Part shown: piece by piece, positions 17,334 through 25,293 of the stretch
Layout of the letters: each line of letters begins with the position of its first letter
Numbering within the stretch: the stretch's first letter is position 1
Source of the DNA: Tissierellales bacterium
Lineage (GTDB): Bacteria > Bacillota > Clostridia > Tissierellales > Sedimentibacteraceae
Reading direction: 5' to 3'
DNA: 64,000 nt
Assembly: GCA_018433765.1 (NCBI GenBank)
Contig: JAHDQO010000010.1
Coordinates: forward strand, 62,001 to 126,000
Position numbers and translations under genes: made by a program
The notes under the pieces: generated by a model
Database searches by the model: none
The model's input: the letters and a program-made list of their open reading frames with translations, nothing else
Told to the model about the DNA's origin: nothing

Positions 17334-18020
17334 ATGAATGTAAATTTATTTATTACAGCAATTACTCCCGGAATTGCATTAGCTCTTATCATTTATCTTA
17401 CAGATAGATTTGATAGAGAACCTATTAAACTTTTATTAAAAGTATTTTTCGGAGGAGCTGTAGCTATTTTACCAACAATTCTAATTGAAAGATTTCTTAT
17501 GTCGTTTAATATATTTAGTGGAATTGTAGCAGCATTTTATACAGCATTTGTAGTAGCAGGTTTTTCAGAAGAATTAATGAAAAGATTTGTTGTAACAAAA
17601 TTAGCTTTTAAACACCCAGCTTTTAATGAAAAATTAGATGGGATAGTATATTGTGTTTTTTCTGCATTAGGATTTGCTACAGTTGAAAATGTTATGTATG
17701 TAGTATTTAGATTTGCAGATGTAGAAAGTGTAGGGTTATATAGAGCTATATTATCTGTTCCTGCACATATGCTCTTTGCAGTTACTATGGGATATTATCT
17801 TTCTATGGCTAAATTTACTGTAGATCAAGACAAAAGTAGATATTATTATAGAAAGTCATTAACATCTCCTTTAATTTTGCATGGTATCTTTGATTTTATA
17901 TTGATGTCACAACAGCCTATTTTAATGCTGTTCTTTATTCCTTTTGTTATTTATTTATGGAAAGTAAATTTACAAAAACTTAATAAGTATTATAAAGAAT
18001 CTAAAGATAGATTTAATTAG
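17334..18020 (+). CDS. PrsW-family intramembrane metalloprotease
   Basis: 228 aa, about seven hydrophobic segments. Conserved PrsW/CPBP-related features: FDREP after TM1, FSEELMKRFVV (EE-K motif, putative catalytic Glu pair), FSALGFATVENVMYV, VPAHMLFAVTMGYY and LILHGIFDFIL (His ligands). PrsW in Bacillus cleaves the anti-sigma factor RsiW; the substrate here is unknown and no anti-sigma gene is adjacent. SD AAAGGA lies upstream. The 3' end overlaps the convergent hydrolase gene by 4 bases. Confidence 0.85.
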   Translation: MNVNLFITAITPGIALALIIYLTDRFDREPIKLLLKVFFGGAVAILPTILIERFLMSFNIFSGIVAAFYTAFVVAGFSEELMKRFVVTKLAFKHPAFNEKLDGIVYCVFSALGFATVENVMYVVFRFADVESVGLYRAILSVPAHMLFAVTMGYYLSMAKFTVDQDKSRYYYRKSLTSPLILHGIFDFILMSQQPILMLFFIPFVIYLWKVNLQKLNKYYKESKDRFN

Positions 18021-18907
18021 CTGTTAAAAAATTCTAGTGTTGTCTTATAAATAAATTTTTTGAAAAAGACATGTGAAGTAAGATGACCGGCTGGAAGCAT
18101 ATATTTTTTTGGATGATTTAATTTATCCCATAAATCATTTGATGCATTTCTTGGTATAAATATGTCAAACAAAGCATTAAACATTATCACGTCTTTTTTA
18201 TTGAGCAGGCCTGCAAAAACAGAAGCATCATACCTAAAACAACTTGGCAGATTTGTTAAGTCATCTATGCTTTTGAAATCTTTACATATTTTACAAAAAT
18301 TCTTATGCTTCTGTGTACAAAGCTTAGAATTACAAGGACTATCTGGTGATTCATATCGGACGCGTAAAACTTTAGTAGCTATACTGTGCCAAGTTATATG
18401 TTCAAAATTGCCTCCTGTTACAACAAAAGAAGCTTTTTTTATCCTGTTATCAAGAGCTTTGCTGATTACAGAAATAATTCCACCTAGACTAAAGCCTAAA
18501 ATATTTATAGTATTAATGTTGAATTCAGTTAAAATACTACAGCAAGCTATTATATCGCTTACAGATTGGTTGAATCTTTTTTCAATATCTTCAGTGAACC
18601 CACTTAAGAAAGCAGTATCATCAACCTTCCTGTCGTAGTGATATGGTAAAATAGGTAATATTACGTTATATCCATTTTCACAAAACTTTTTAGCATAAAA
18701 AATTAAATATTTTAAATTTCTTTCTCCCATACCATGCACAATAATAATACTATCCTTAGAATGTTTACATGGAAAATATAAACATTTAACTTTATCCAAA
18801 ATAGGATTATTTGTTTTATACAAACTATTAAAATATATTGTTTTTAATCCAGCATTATTTTTAATTTCAAAATTTATTTTTTCTTCAGGTTTATTTAAAA
18901 CATACAT
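18017..18907 (-). CDS. Alpha/beta hydrolase
   Basis: 296 aa alpha/beta-hydrolase fold: IIVHGMGERN (oxyanion HG motif, about residue 55), nucleophile elbow GFSLGG (about 138-143), a possible acid in FDIFIP near residue 247, and catalytic His in PAGHLTSH (about 275). A Cys-rich insertion (CNSKLCTQKHKNFCKICKD) in the cap region could bind metal and is not usual for simple esterases. No signal peptide, so cytoplasmic. Substrate unknown. Upstream DNA to 19037 is shared with trmN6. Confidence 0.75.
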   Translation of the reverse strand: MYVLNKPEEKINFEIKNNAGLKTIYFNSLYKTNNPILDKVKCLYFPCKHSKDSIIIVHGMGERNLKYLIFYAKKFCENGYNVILPILPYHYDRKVDDTAFLSGFTEDIEKRFNQSVSDIIACCSILTEFNINTINILGFSLGGIISVISKALDNRIKKASFVVTGGNFEHITWHSIATKVLRVRYESPDSPCNSKLCTQKHKNFCKICKDFKSIDDLTNLPSCFRYDASVFAGLLNKKDVIMFNALFDIFIPRNASNDLWDKLNHPKKYMLPAGHLTSHVFFKKFIYKTTLEFFNS

Positions 18908-19030
18908 AATACATACGACCTTTCCTATAAACTACTAGTTCTTCGTTTCTTATTACTCGCTTTTTTATATTATAGCATAATTTGGATATATTAATTTTAA
19001 ATAAATTAAAATATTTATACAGTTCTTTTA

Positions 19031-19039
19031 TGCTATAAT
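19031..19039 (+). promoter_or_regulatory. Extended -10 promoter before trmN6
   Basis: TGCTATAAT: a TGn extended -10 with perfect TATAAT at 19034-19039; the -35 region is AT-rich without a TTGACA. Initiation would fall near 19046, very close to the SD, so the transcript would have an extremely short leader or another promoter contributes. Confidence 0.5.
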
Positions 19040-19055
19040 GAAACGGGTGAAAATT

Positions 19056-19793
19056 ATGGACAATATTATTTTAAAAGAAAACGAAAAAATAGAGGATCTT
19101 CAATGCAAAGGTCTTAAAATTATACAGAATAAAAAAGGATTTTGTTTTGGTATGGATGCAGTATTGTTAGCAAATTACTGTGACTTAAAGAAAAATTCTA
19201 AGATAGCTGATCTTGGAACAGGAACAGGTATTATTCCTATTTTGTTATGTGGTAAAAAAAATGTTTCACAAGTAATAGGCTTGGAAATACAGGAAGAAGT
19301 AGCAGAAATGGCTGTAAGATCAGTTAAAATGAATAATTTAGACAATAAAATAAACATATTAAATATTGATTTAAATGATGCAGAAAATTATTTAAATATA
19401 AATTCATTTGATGCAGTAGTAACAAATCCTCCTTACAAATTACCGAATAGCGGAATAATTAATCCTAGTGATAAAAAAGCTATATCACGACATGAAATAA
19501 AATGTACATTAGAAGACATTATTAGGACTTCCAGTAGATTACTTAAGCACCATGGAAGATTGTTTATGATACATAGACCTCAAAGGTTAGCCGATATTTT
19601 ATGCCTATTAAGACAATATAAATTAGAACCAAAGCATATTAGGCTAGTACATCCTAAAGTTGCAGAAAAGCCTAATATGGTACTTATAAAAGCGGTTAAA
19701 GCCGCAAACAGAGAATTGAAATTTGATAAGCCCTTATATGTTTATAATAATGATGGAAGCTATACAGAGGAAATTTATAGGATATATAATTAA
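19056..19793 (+). CDS. trmN6: tRNA1(Val) A37 N6-methyltransferase (YabB/TrmN6 family)
   Basis: 245 aa SAM-dependent N6-adenine methyltransferase. It contains the family's QNKKGFCFGMDAVLLA opening, SAM motif DLGTGTGIIPILL (about residue 50), GLEIQEE, and catalytic NPPY (about 127-130). The B. subtilis counterpart YabB sits at the same place ahead of rsmI and abrB. Start at 19056 is preferred because the upstream ATG (19038) overlaps the TATAAT box; CGGGTGA at 19044-19050 is the SD. Product: m6A37 in tRNA1Val by homology. Confidence 0.88.
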   Translation: MDNIILKENEKIEDLQCKGLKIIQNKKGFCFGMDAVLLANYCDLKKNSKIADLGTGTGIIPILLCGKKNVSQVIGLEIQEEVAEMAVRSVKMNNLDNKINILNIDLNDAENYLNINSFDAVVTNPPYKLPNSGIINPSDKKAISRHEIKCTLEDIIRTSSRLLKHHGRLFMIHRPQRLADILCLLRQYKLEPKHIRLVHPKVAEKPNMVLIKAVKAANRELKFDKPLYVYNNDGSYTEEIYRIYN

Positions 19794-19795
19794 AT

Positions 19796-19945
19796 TCAAA
19801 ATTAAAAATACTAAAAAGTACTTATGTAAAACTTTATGAATTGAGAAATGAAAAATGAGAATGGAGAATTAATGGTAGTTTTACTTATGTAAAACAATAT
19901 TAAATGAGAAACGAAAAACGAGTGACGAGAAACATGGAAAGGATA
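19796..19945 (+). repeat. Composite dispersed repeat block
   Basis: Carries AGTACTTATGTAAAACTTT, GAATTGAGAAATGAAAAATG, the perfect hairpin GTTTTAC-TTAT-GTAAAAC (19878-19895), then TTAAATGAGAAACGAAAAAC and GAGTGACGAGAAACATGG. It fills the gap between trmN6 and rsmI, which are otherwise adjacent genes in related genomes. Confidence 0.75.
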
Positions 19946-19955
19946 GATTAAGATT

Positions 19956-20783
19956 ATGGCGGGGAAATTATATGTTTGTCCTACTCCTATAGGAAACTTG
20001 GAGGATATTACATTAAGAGTATTAAATACTTTAAAAGAAGTAGATTTTATTGCTGCTGAAGATACAAGACATACAATAAAGTTATTAAATCATTATGAAA
20101 TAAAAAAGCAGCTTACTAGTTATCACGAACATAATGAAAGAGATAAAAGTACGAAAATTATCGAAAGAATATTGTGTGGAGAAGACTGTGCTTTGGTATC
20201 AGATGCTGGAATGCCGGGTATATCTGATCCGGGTGAGATATTGATAAAAGAAGCTATAATGCAAGATATACAGGTAGTAGGTCTTCCGGGGCCGTCTGCT
20301 TCATTATTGGCACTTGTTGTATCAGGTCTTAGAACAGATAAATTTATTTTTGAGGGCTTTCTACCGAGCAAGAATAATGAAAGAAAGAATAGATTAAAAG
20401 ATTTTGAATGGGAGAAAAGAACAATAATTTTTTATGAATCACCATATAGATTAAAAAAGACGTTAAAAGATATGAGAGAAATTTTAGGTAATAGAAAAAT
20501 TTCTATTGCTAGAGAACTTACAAAAAAATATGAAGAAATTTCAAGAGGTACTATTAATGAGATATTTGATAAATTTGGAGATAGAGAAATTAAAGGCGAA
20601 ATTGTTATTATAGTTGAAGGTAATGTTAAAGACAAGATAATTGAATATGATATTACTATTGAGGAACATATAATGCAGTATATTGATAAAGGATATAGTA
20701 AAAAAGAAGCAGTAAAATTAACTGCAAAAGATAGGAAACTACCTAAAAATGAAGTTTATAAGAAATCTTTTGGAATAAAATAA
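19956..20783 (+). CDS. rsmI: 16S rRNA (cytidine1402-2'-O)-methyltransferase
   Basis: 275 aa tetrapyrrole-methylase-fold RNA methyltransferase that 2'-O-methylates C1402 of 16S rRNA. Motifs: LYVCPTPIGNLEDITLR (residues 4-20), AAEDTRHT, SYHEHNE, LVSDAGMPGISDPG, LPGPSA and FYESPYRLKKTL. Length is normal. SD (GGAAAGGAT) lies within the end of the repeat block. Genomic neighbours trmN6 and abrB match the conserved origin-region order. Confidence 0.95.
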   Translation: MAGKLYVCPTPIGNLEDITLRVLNTLKEVDFIAAEDTRHTIKLLNHYEIKKQLTSYHEHNERDKSTKIIERILCGEDCALVSDAGMPGISDPGEILIKEAIMQDIQVVGLPGPSASLLALVVSGLRTDKFIFEGFLPSKNNERKNRLKDFEWEKRTIIFYESPYRLKKTLKDMREILGNRKISIARELTKKYEEISRGTINEIFDKFGDREIKGEIVIIVEGNVKDKIIEYDITIEEHIMQYIDKGYSKKEAVKLTAKDRKLPKNEVYKKSFGIK

Positions 20784-20808
20784 AAAAGCCTTTAAGGCTT
20801 TTTTATTT
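20782..20808. terminator. Bidirectional terminator rsmI/abrB
   Basis: AAAAAAGCC-TTTAA-GGCTTTTTT (20782-20804) with A tract before and T tract after, overlapping the 3' ends of both convergent genes. Confidence 0.9.
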
Positions 20809-21045
20809 GTTTTGAAATTCTTCTACACATTTACGACAAACATTTTTACCTTTGAAATTAATTAATTCATCGGCATTACCACAAAAAATACAAGCTGAAC
20901 TGTATTTTTTTAGTATAATTTTGTCACTGTCAGTGTAAATTTCAAGGGCATCCTTGATATCAATGTCAAGTGTATTCCTTAATTCCTTTGGAATAACTAT
21001 CCTGCCCAAGTTGTCAACCTTTCTTACAATACCTGTCGATTTCAT
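20803..21045 (-). CDS. abrB: AbrB-family transition-state regulator
   Basis: 80 aa. N-terminal swapped-hairpin AbrB DNA-binding domain: STGIVRKVDNLGRIVIPKELR (residues 3-23) and IDIKDALEIYTDSDKIILKKY, as in B. subtilis AbrB and SpoVT. The short C-terminus carries CIFC ... CRKC, a zinc-knuckle-like element in place of the usual multimerisation domain, a common clostridial form. Likely a global regulator of post-exponential and sporulation genes. It has its own promoter and is transcribed against rsmI. Position next to rsmI/metG matches abrB in Bacillus. Confidence 0.92.
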   Translation of the reverse strand: MKSTGIVRKVDNLGRIVIPKELRNTLDIDIKDALEIYTDSDKIILKKYSSACIFCGNADELINFKGKNVCRKCVEEFQNK

Positions 21046-21081
21046 TGCATACCTCCCATAGACAAAGGCCTAGTACTAATT

Positions 21082-21110
21082 ATAATATTAAAAAATAAGA
21101 AAAATGTCAA
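21082..21110 (-). promoter_or_regulatory. abrB promoter
   Basis: On the minus strand TTGACA (21110-21105), 17 bases, TATTAT (21087-21082), followed by a 36-base leader to the ATG. A SD (GGGAGG) is present. Confidence 0.72.
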
Positions 21111-21221
21111 TAGTTATAATTTTTGAGAATAAAATGTAGTAATATGTCTATAAAGATAATATACTAAAAATGCTTAAATTGCAATAAAATATAATATAAA
21201 TTTTTTTTTGAGGTGAATAAA

Positions 21222-21797
21222 CTGAAAAAAATATGGTTTGGTCTTATTATTTTAGGCATTTTCTTCTCAGTAGTAAACAATAAAGTCGAAATAGTTAATG
21301 AAGTATTGTTTACTGATTTACAGGAATCTATTGAACTTGTAATTAACTTGATCAGTGTAATGGCATTTTGGATGGGATTAATGCGTATAGCTGAAAAATC
21401 AGGACTAGTAAAAAATTTAAGTAAATTAATAAATCCAATATCTAAAATTCTATTTAAAGAAATTTCAAAAGCCCCTAAAGCCCTTAATGCAGTAGTTTTA
21501 TGTTTAGCTGCAAATATGTTTGGACTAGGTAATTCAGCTACTGCACTAGGAATAAAAGCGGTTCAAGAAATGCAAAAGTTAAATTCAAATAAAAAGAGAG
21601 CTACAAATTCAATGTGCATGCTACTTATAATCAATATGTCATCAATTCAGCTTTTACCATTAGGAATAATAAAAATACGAGCGGATGCAGGTGCTATTAA
21701 TCCAACAGATATTATGGTGCCTACCATAATAACAACTACAATATCTACGATAACGGGTATTTTATGTGCAAAATATTTTGAAAGGCGGGGAGAGTAA
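21222..21797 (+). CDS. spmA: Spore maturation protein A
   Basis: About 191 aa nucleoside-recognition (Gate) domain membrane protein: IWFGLIILGIFFSVVN, VINLISVMAFWMGLMRIAEKSGL, PKALNAVVLCLAANMFGLGNSATALG, MCMLLIINMSSIQLLP. SpmA and SpmB act in spore core dehydration and heat resistance. Start choice: the GTG at 21213 lies inside the SD (GAGGTG, 21210-21215), so it cannot be read from that SD. The CTG at 21222 has correct spacing and gives a normal N-terminus (M)KKIWFG. CTG starts are rare, so GTG remains the alternative. One base separates its stop from spmB. Confidence 0.88.
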   Translation: MKKIWFGLIILGIFFSVVNNKVEIVNEVLFTDLQESIELVINLISVMAFWMGLMRIAEKSGLVKNLSKLINPISKILFKEISKAPKALNAVVLCLAANMFGLGNSATALGIKAVQEMQKLNSNKKRATNSMCMLLIINMSSIQLLPLGIIKIRADAGAINPTDIMVPTIITTTISTITGILCAKYFERRGE

Positions 21798-21798
21798 A

Positions 21799-22317
21799 AT
21801 GGTAAATGTTTCGGATTATATTATTCCTATAATAATTGCTGTAATTATGACATATGGAATTATTAAAGGGGTTGACGTATATAGTGAATTCATCAATGGA
21901 GCTAAAGATGGTATAAAAACAATATTTAAAATATTACCTTACATAATTGCTATTTTCTTTGCAATTAATTTATTTACTAAGTCAGGTGCTGAGAATTTTG
22001 TGATAAAAATTATTTCTCCTATAGCAAATTTAATAAAATTTCCTCCACAGCTATTATCTTTAGTAATAATTAGACCTTTATCAGGAGGAGGCGCATATGG
22101 TGTAGTGAAAAATCTTTTGGATTCATATGGTGCTGATTCATATATAGGAAGATGTGCAGCGGTTATGATGGGGTCTGCTGAAACTATTTTTTATACAGCT
22201 GCTGTTTATTTTGGCGCTATAGGCGTAAAAGATTCAAGATATACTATAAAAGCTGGGCTTATTTCTCATGTAGCAGCAATTGCAGCCGCACTAGTAATTT
22301 GTAAAATTTATTTTTAA
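21799..22317 (+). CDS. spmB: Spore maturation protein B
   Basis: 172 aa second Gate-domain protein of the spm pair: IIPIIIAVIMTYGIIKGVDVYSEFINGAKDG, FPPQLLSLVIIRPLSGGGAYGV, MMGSAETIFYTAAVYFGAIGVKDSRY (the conserved GSAETIFY). Start ATG 21799 follows GGCGGGGAGAG. A GTG at 21766 would overlap spmA. Membrane protein needed with SpmA for core dehydration in Bacillus. Marks the organism as an endospore former or a recent descendant of one. Confidence 0.93.
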   Translation: MVNVSDYIIPIIIAVIMTYGIIKGVDVYSEFINGAKDGIKTIFKILPYIIAIFFAINLFTKSGAENFVIKIISPIANLIKFPPQLLSLVIIRPLSGGGAYGVVKNLLDSYGADSYIGRCAAVMMGSAETIFYTAAVYFGAIGVKDSRYTIKAGLISHVAAIAAALVICKIYF

Positions 22318-22323
22318 ATATAC

Positions 22324-22384
22324 TTGACAAAAACAATTTACACAGAGTATACTGTTTATAAACAATATATACAGTATACTCTGT
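22324..22384 (+). promoter_or_regulatory. Promoter and GntR-type operator of the gntR-ABC operon
   Basis: TTGACA (22324-22329), 18 bases, TATACT (22348-22353). A perfect 14-bp inverted repeat ACAGAGTATACTGT (22342-22355) / ACAGTATACTCTGT (22371-22384) covers the -10 and start region. Placement predicts autorepression by the GntR protein encoded 25 bases downstream. A near copy with the same 29-base arm-to-arm period occurs at 58531-58573. Confidence 0.82.
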
Positions 22385-22408
22385 ATTTTTTTAAAAAGGA
22401 TGATGTTA

Positions 22409-22774
22409 ATGAAAATTGTAATTTCGAATTCGAGTAAAGAACCTATATATGAGCAAATAACAATGCAAATCAAAGAACAAATAATTAAAGGTGTCGTTAT
22501 TGAAGGAGAGATGCTTCCATCAATAAGAAAACTTGCAAAGGAACTTCAGATAAGCGTTATTACTACTAAGAGAGCTTATGAAGAATTAGAGAAAGATGGA
22601 TTTATTAGAGTTATTCCCGGTAAGGGAACTTTTGTAGCTCCTCAAAGTAAAGACCTATTGAGAGAAAAAAGATTAAAAATTATTGAAGACAAATTAGCAG
22701 AAATAATAGATGAAAGCAAGCTGTTAGATATAAGTTTAGAAGAAATTATAAATATGCTAAAACTCCTCTACTAA
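22409..22774 (+). CDS. GntR-family regulator, YtrA subfamily
   Basis: 121 aa, a winged HTH with only a short C-terminal tail, as in the YtrA group that controls ABC transporter operons. Motifs: EPIYEQITMQIKEQIIKG, EGEMLPSIRKLAKELQISVITTKRAYEELEKDGFI split across the HTH, and GKGTFVA. The ATG at 22409 is preferred (AAAAAGGA SD 8 bases upstream); ATGs at 22400 and 22403 overlap the SD. It is the first gene of the ABC operon behind a large palindromic operator and probably represses it in response to an antibiotic or cell-envelope signal. Confidence 0.9.
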   Translation: MKIVISNSSKEPIYEQITMQIKEQIIKGVVIEGEMLPSIRKLAKELQISVITTKRAYEELEKDGFIRVIPGKGTFVAPQSKDLLREKRLKIIEDKLAEIIDESKLLDISLEEIINMLKLLY

Positions 22775-22870
22775 AAAGATAAGAGATAAAAGTGGAAGAT
22801 TTGTAATTGTAAGTAATAGTCTTTTAAATAAGTTAGTTGGAAAGTAGAAAGTTGTCTAGTTGACATAGAA
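22775..22870 (+). repeat. Dispersed-repeat remnant
   Basis: AAAAGATAAGAGATAAAAG and AGTAATAG-like fragments related to the GATAAAAGATAAAAGTT module. Lies inside the gntR-ABC operon; no terminator is seen. Confidence 0.4.
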
Positions 22871-22892
22871 GTTTTAAAATTAGGAGGAAAAA

Positions 22893-23768
22893 ATGGATAA
22901 GATTTTAGAGGTAAATAATGTTAGTAAAAAATATAAAAATTTTGACTTAAAAGATATCTCTTTTTCTTTAGATAAGGGCTATATTATGGGATTTATAGGG
23001 CCTAATGGAGCTGGTAAAACAACAACAATAAAATTAATAATGAACTTGATAAATAGAGATTCAGGATTTATAAAAATTTTTAGCAAAGATAACATTAAAA
23101 ATGAAAAAGATGTAAAAGACAAAATAGGTTTTGTTTATGATCAAAGTTATTACTTTGAAGATATGAATTTGAAAGATAATACAAAGATTATATCTCCATT
23201 TTACAGCAAATGGAATCAAAAGAAGTTTGAATATCTAATTAAAAAATTTGGTCTAGAGATGAAATTTAAGGTTAAAGATTTATCTAAAGGTATGAAGATG
23301 AAATTCTCTCTTGCTGTTGCATTATCTCATGAAGCAGAACTGTTAATAATGGATGAACCTACATCGGGGCTTGACCCTGTTTTTAGAAGTGAAATATTGG
23401 ATATTTTAAGAGAATACATACAAAATGAGAATAGAAGTGTTTTGTTTTCAACACATATAATTACAGATTTAGAGAAAACAGCAGACTATATAACTTTAAT
23501 AAACAAGGGAAAATTACTTTTTTCAGATGAAAAAGACTTAATTATAGAAAAATACTCTGTAATTAAAGGGAGCTTAGAAATCTTAGATAATGGACTTGAA
23601 AAAAAATTTGTTGGAATAAAAAAACATTCATATGGGTTTGAAGGACTAACCGATAGTTCAAACTTTATGAGAAAAAAATTTGGCGATAGCATTATAATTG
23701 ATAAACCTAGTCTTGAGGATATTATGTTGTATATGGTAGGTGAAAAACATGAAACAATTAATATTTAG
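22893..23768 (+). CDS. ABC transporter ATP-binding protein (YtrB-like)
   Basis: 291 aa. Walker A GPNGAGKTTT (about 37-46), signature LSKGMKMKFSLAVAL (about 130), Walker B LLIMDEPTSGLD, H-loop FSTHI. A ~80-residue C-terminal extension (KGSLEILDNGLEKKF onward) is typical of the ATPases paired with GntR-YtrA regulators. Strong SD AGGAGG. Its 3' end overlaps the next gene by 20 bases, indicating coupled expression with that permease. Confidence 0.92.
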   Translation: MDKILEVNNVSKKYKNFDLKDISFSLDKGYIMGFIGPNGAGKTTTIKLIMNLINRDSGFIKIFSKDNIKNEKDVKDKIGFVYDQSYYFEDMNLKDNTKIISPFYSKWNQKKFEYLIKKFGLEMKFKVKDLSKGMKMKFSLAVALSHEAELLIMDEPTSGLDPVFRSEILDILREYIQNENRSVLFSTHIITDLEKTADYITLINKGKLLFSDEKDLIIEKYSVIKGSLEILDNGLEKKFVGIKKHSYGFEGLTDSSNFMRKKFGDSIIIDKPSLEDIMLYMVGEKHETINI

Positions 23769-24366
23769 GAGTATGTATCTTCAAAAAAGCAGTATTAAGT
23801 GGATAATAGGTTATTTGGTATTTGCTTTTTTGGTTGTAGATGAGTTTATCAGTAACAATGGTTTGTTTTTTATAATAATTCCAAGTATGACATACATATC
23901 GTACTTTATAAGCGAGCAGCTTGAAAATATATATAAAACAGGTACTATTTTGAACAGTATGCCAGTAGATAGAAAAAGTGTAGTAATAAATAAATATTTA
24001 TCTATATTTATATTATATTTTATGAATCTTTTTATTGGAATTGCTATATTTTATATTTTTAAGATTTTAAACATCATTTCATATAATCTAGAAAATGTAT
24101 CAAATGGAATAATAGTATCGTTATCCATATCAATTATAATTGCAGGCATAGGAATACCAAGTATTTTAAAATTTAATGCATGGCTATCAAAAATAATCAA
24201 TGTTTTAGCTTTTGTAATTATTATGAACATCATAATCCCAATTAAAAATATAATTGGTTTAAATGCATTAGAGAATAAAAGCAGAATATTTCTGATTATA
24301 TCTGTTTTGATATACATAAGTTCTTTTGTGCTTTCACTAAAAATATATAAAAATAAAGAGTTCTAA
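23749..24366 (+). CDS. ABC-2 type permease (first of a pair)
   Basis: 205 aa with about six hydrophobic helices and the soluble motif LNSMPVDRKSVVINKYLS characteristic of the ABC2_membrane_5 permeases in YtrA-type operons. Start ATG 23749 is used with GGTGA as SD; the GTG at 23740 is part of that SD. It partners the preceding ATPase. Substrate unknown; related systems affect cell-wall antibiotic resistance. Confidence 0.85.
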   Translation: MKQLIFRSMYLQKSSIKWIIGYLVFAFLVVDEFISNNGLFFIIIPSMTYISYFISEQLENIYKTGTILNSMPVDRKSVVINKYLSIFILYFMNLFIGIAIFYIFKILNIISYNLENVSNGIIVSLSISIIIAGIGIPSILKFNAWLSKIINVLAFVIIMNIIIPIKNIIGLNALENKSRIFLIISVLIYISSFVLSLKIYKNKEF

Positions 24367-24369
24367 TAA

Positions 24370-24478
24370 AGAATCAAGTAACTAGTAATAAAAACGAAGA
24401 ATATGGTGCGAAGAACATTTCAGTTCAGTGTATTTCCGTGTTCTTCTGTGGTTAATTAATATATTTAACAACCGCCTA
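24370..24478 (+). repeat. Dispersed repeat block inside the ABC operon
   Basis: AAGTAACTAGTAATAAAAACG, then GGTGCGAAGAACATTTCAG, TTCAGTGTATTTCCGTGT and TTCTGTGGTTAATTAA. The CCGTG-type module recurs at 29747-29795, 51850-51897 and 62075-62120. Confidence 0.7.
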
Positions 24479-24509
24479 GATTAATCAAAAGTAAAGGAGT
24501 GAGTTTATA

Positions 24510-25181
24510 ATGAATATTATTACAAATATGTTTAGAAAAGATTTAATTTTATTAAAAAATAATAAGTATATTTTATTTTTTTTAATTTTTCCCTTATCTA
24601 TGGGACTATCATTGTTTCAAACTAGTAATATACAACAAGCTGCAGTAAATACAATTATGGGTATTCTTTTTACTGCATATGTTTTAGTAACTTATGTATT
24701 TGGATTAGAGGACAGAAATAAATTTAATATTGTGTTTAGCAGTTTTCCTGTTAATAGAAACTTAATTGTATTGTACAAATATATATTTATTATTTTAACT
24801 TTTGTAATAGGTGTTTTATTGACTTGTATAATACCATTTACAACCATTGTTTTTAGCAATAAAGGAGTAATAAATACTCAAATTATAAGGTTCGCGTTTA
24901 TTGTATATATTATTTATTTTATGATATATTTACCTGTGTATTTTAAAATAGGATATTATAAAATGAGAAAAGTTAATACACCTTCGTATCTTTTAGTAAT
25001 TTTAATGCCCTTTTTAATACCTAAATTATCTAAAAACGAAGTTTTAAATAAAATATTTATAAGCATTTTAAATTCAATAAAAAATGTTTTCCTTAATCAG
25101 TCAGGTATTATTTTTCTGTTAATTTTAATGTTTGTATCATTTTTAATATCTTTGAATATTTTTTCACGGCGTGAATTTTAA
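24510..25181 (+). CDS. ABC-2 type permease (second of a pair)
   Basis: 223 aa, about six hydrophobic helices, with FSSFPVNRNLIVLYKYIF, the same signature as SMPVDRKSVVINKY in the preceding permease, so the two are paralogues that may form a heterodimer. SD AAAGGAG. The dispersed repeat separates the two genes. Ends 112 bases before the next ABC system; a TTGACA at 25228-25233 may belong to an internal promoter, but its -10 is unclear. Confidence 0.83.
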   Translation: MNIITNMFRKDLILLKNNKYILFFLIFPLSMGLSLFQTSNIQQAAVNTIMGILFTAYVLVTYVFGLEDRNKFNIVFSSFPVNRNLIVLYKYIFIILTFVIGVLLTCIIPFTTIVFSNKGVINTQIIRFAFIVYIIYFMIYLPVYFKIGYYKMRKVNTPSYLLVILMPFLIPKLSKNEVLNKIFISILNSIKNVFLNQSGIIFLLILMFVSFLISLNIFSRREF

Positions 25182-25293
25182 TTTAAATAAATAAACTAAA
25201 TATGTTATAATGTTGCAGACAATTAGTTTGACAGTTTGTGTAACTAATAAAACATAGTAAAATTAACGCATATACAATTTTATGGAGGTAAAA

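Noticed and set aside
18162-18638. 158-aa plus-strand frame opposite the alpha/beta hydrolase
   Set aside because: The minus-strand frame has hydrolase motifs (GFSLGG, GHLTSH); this one has none.
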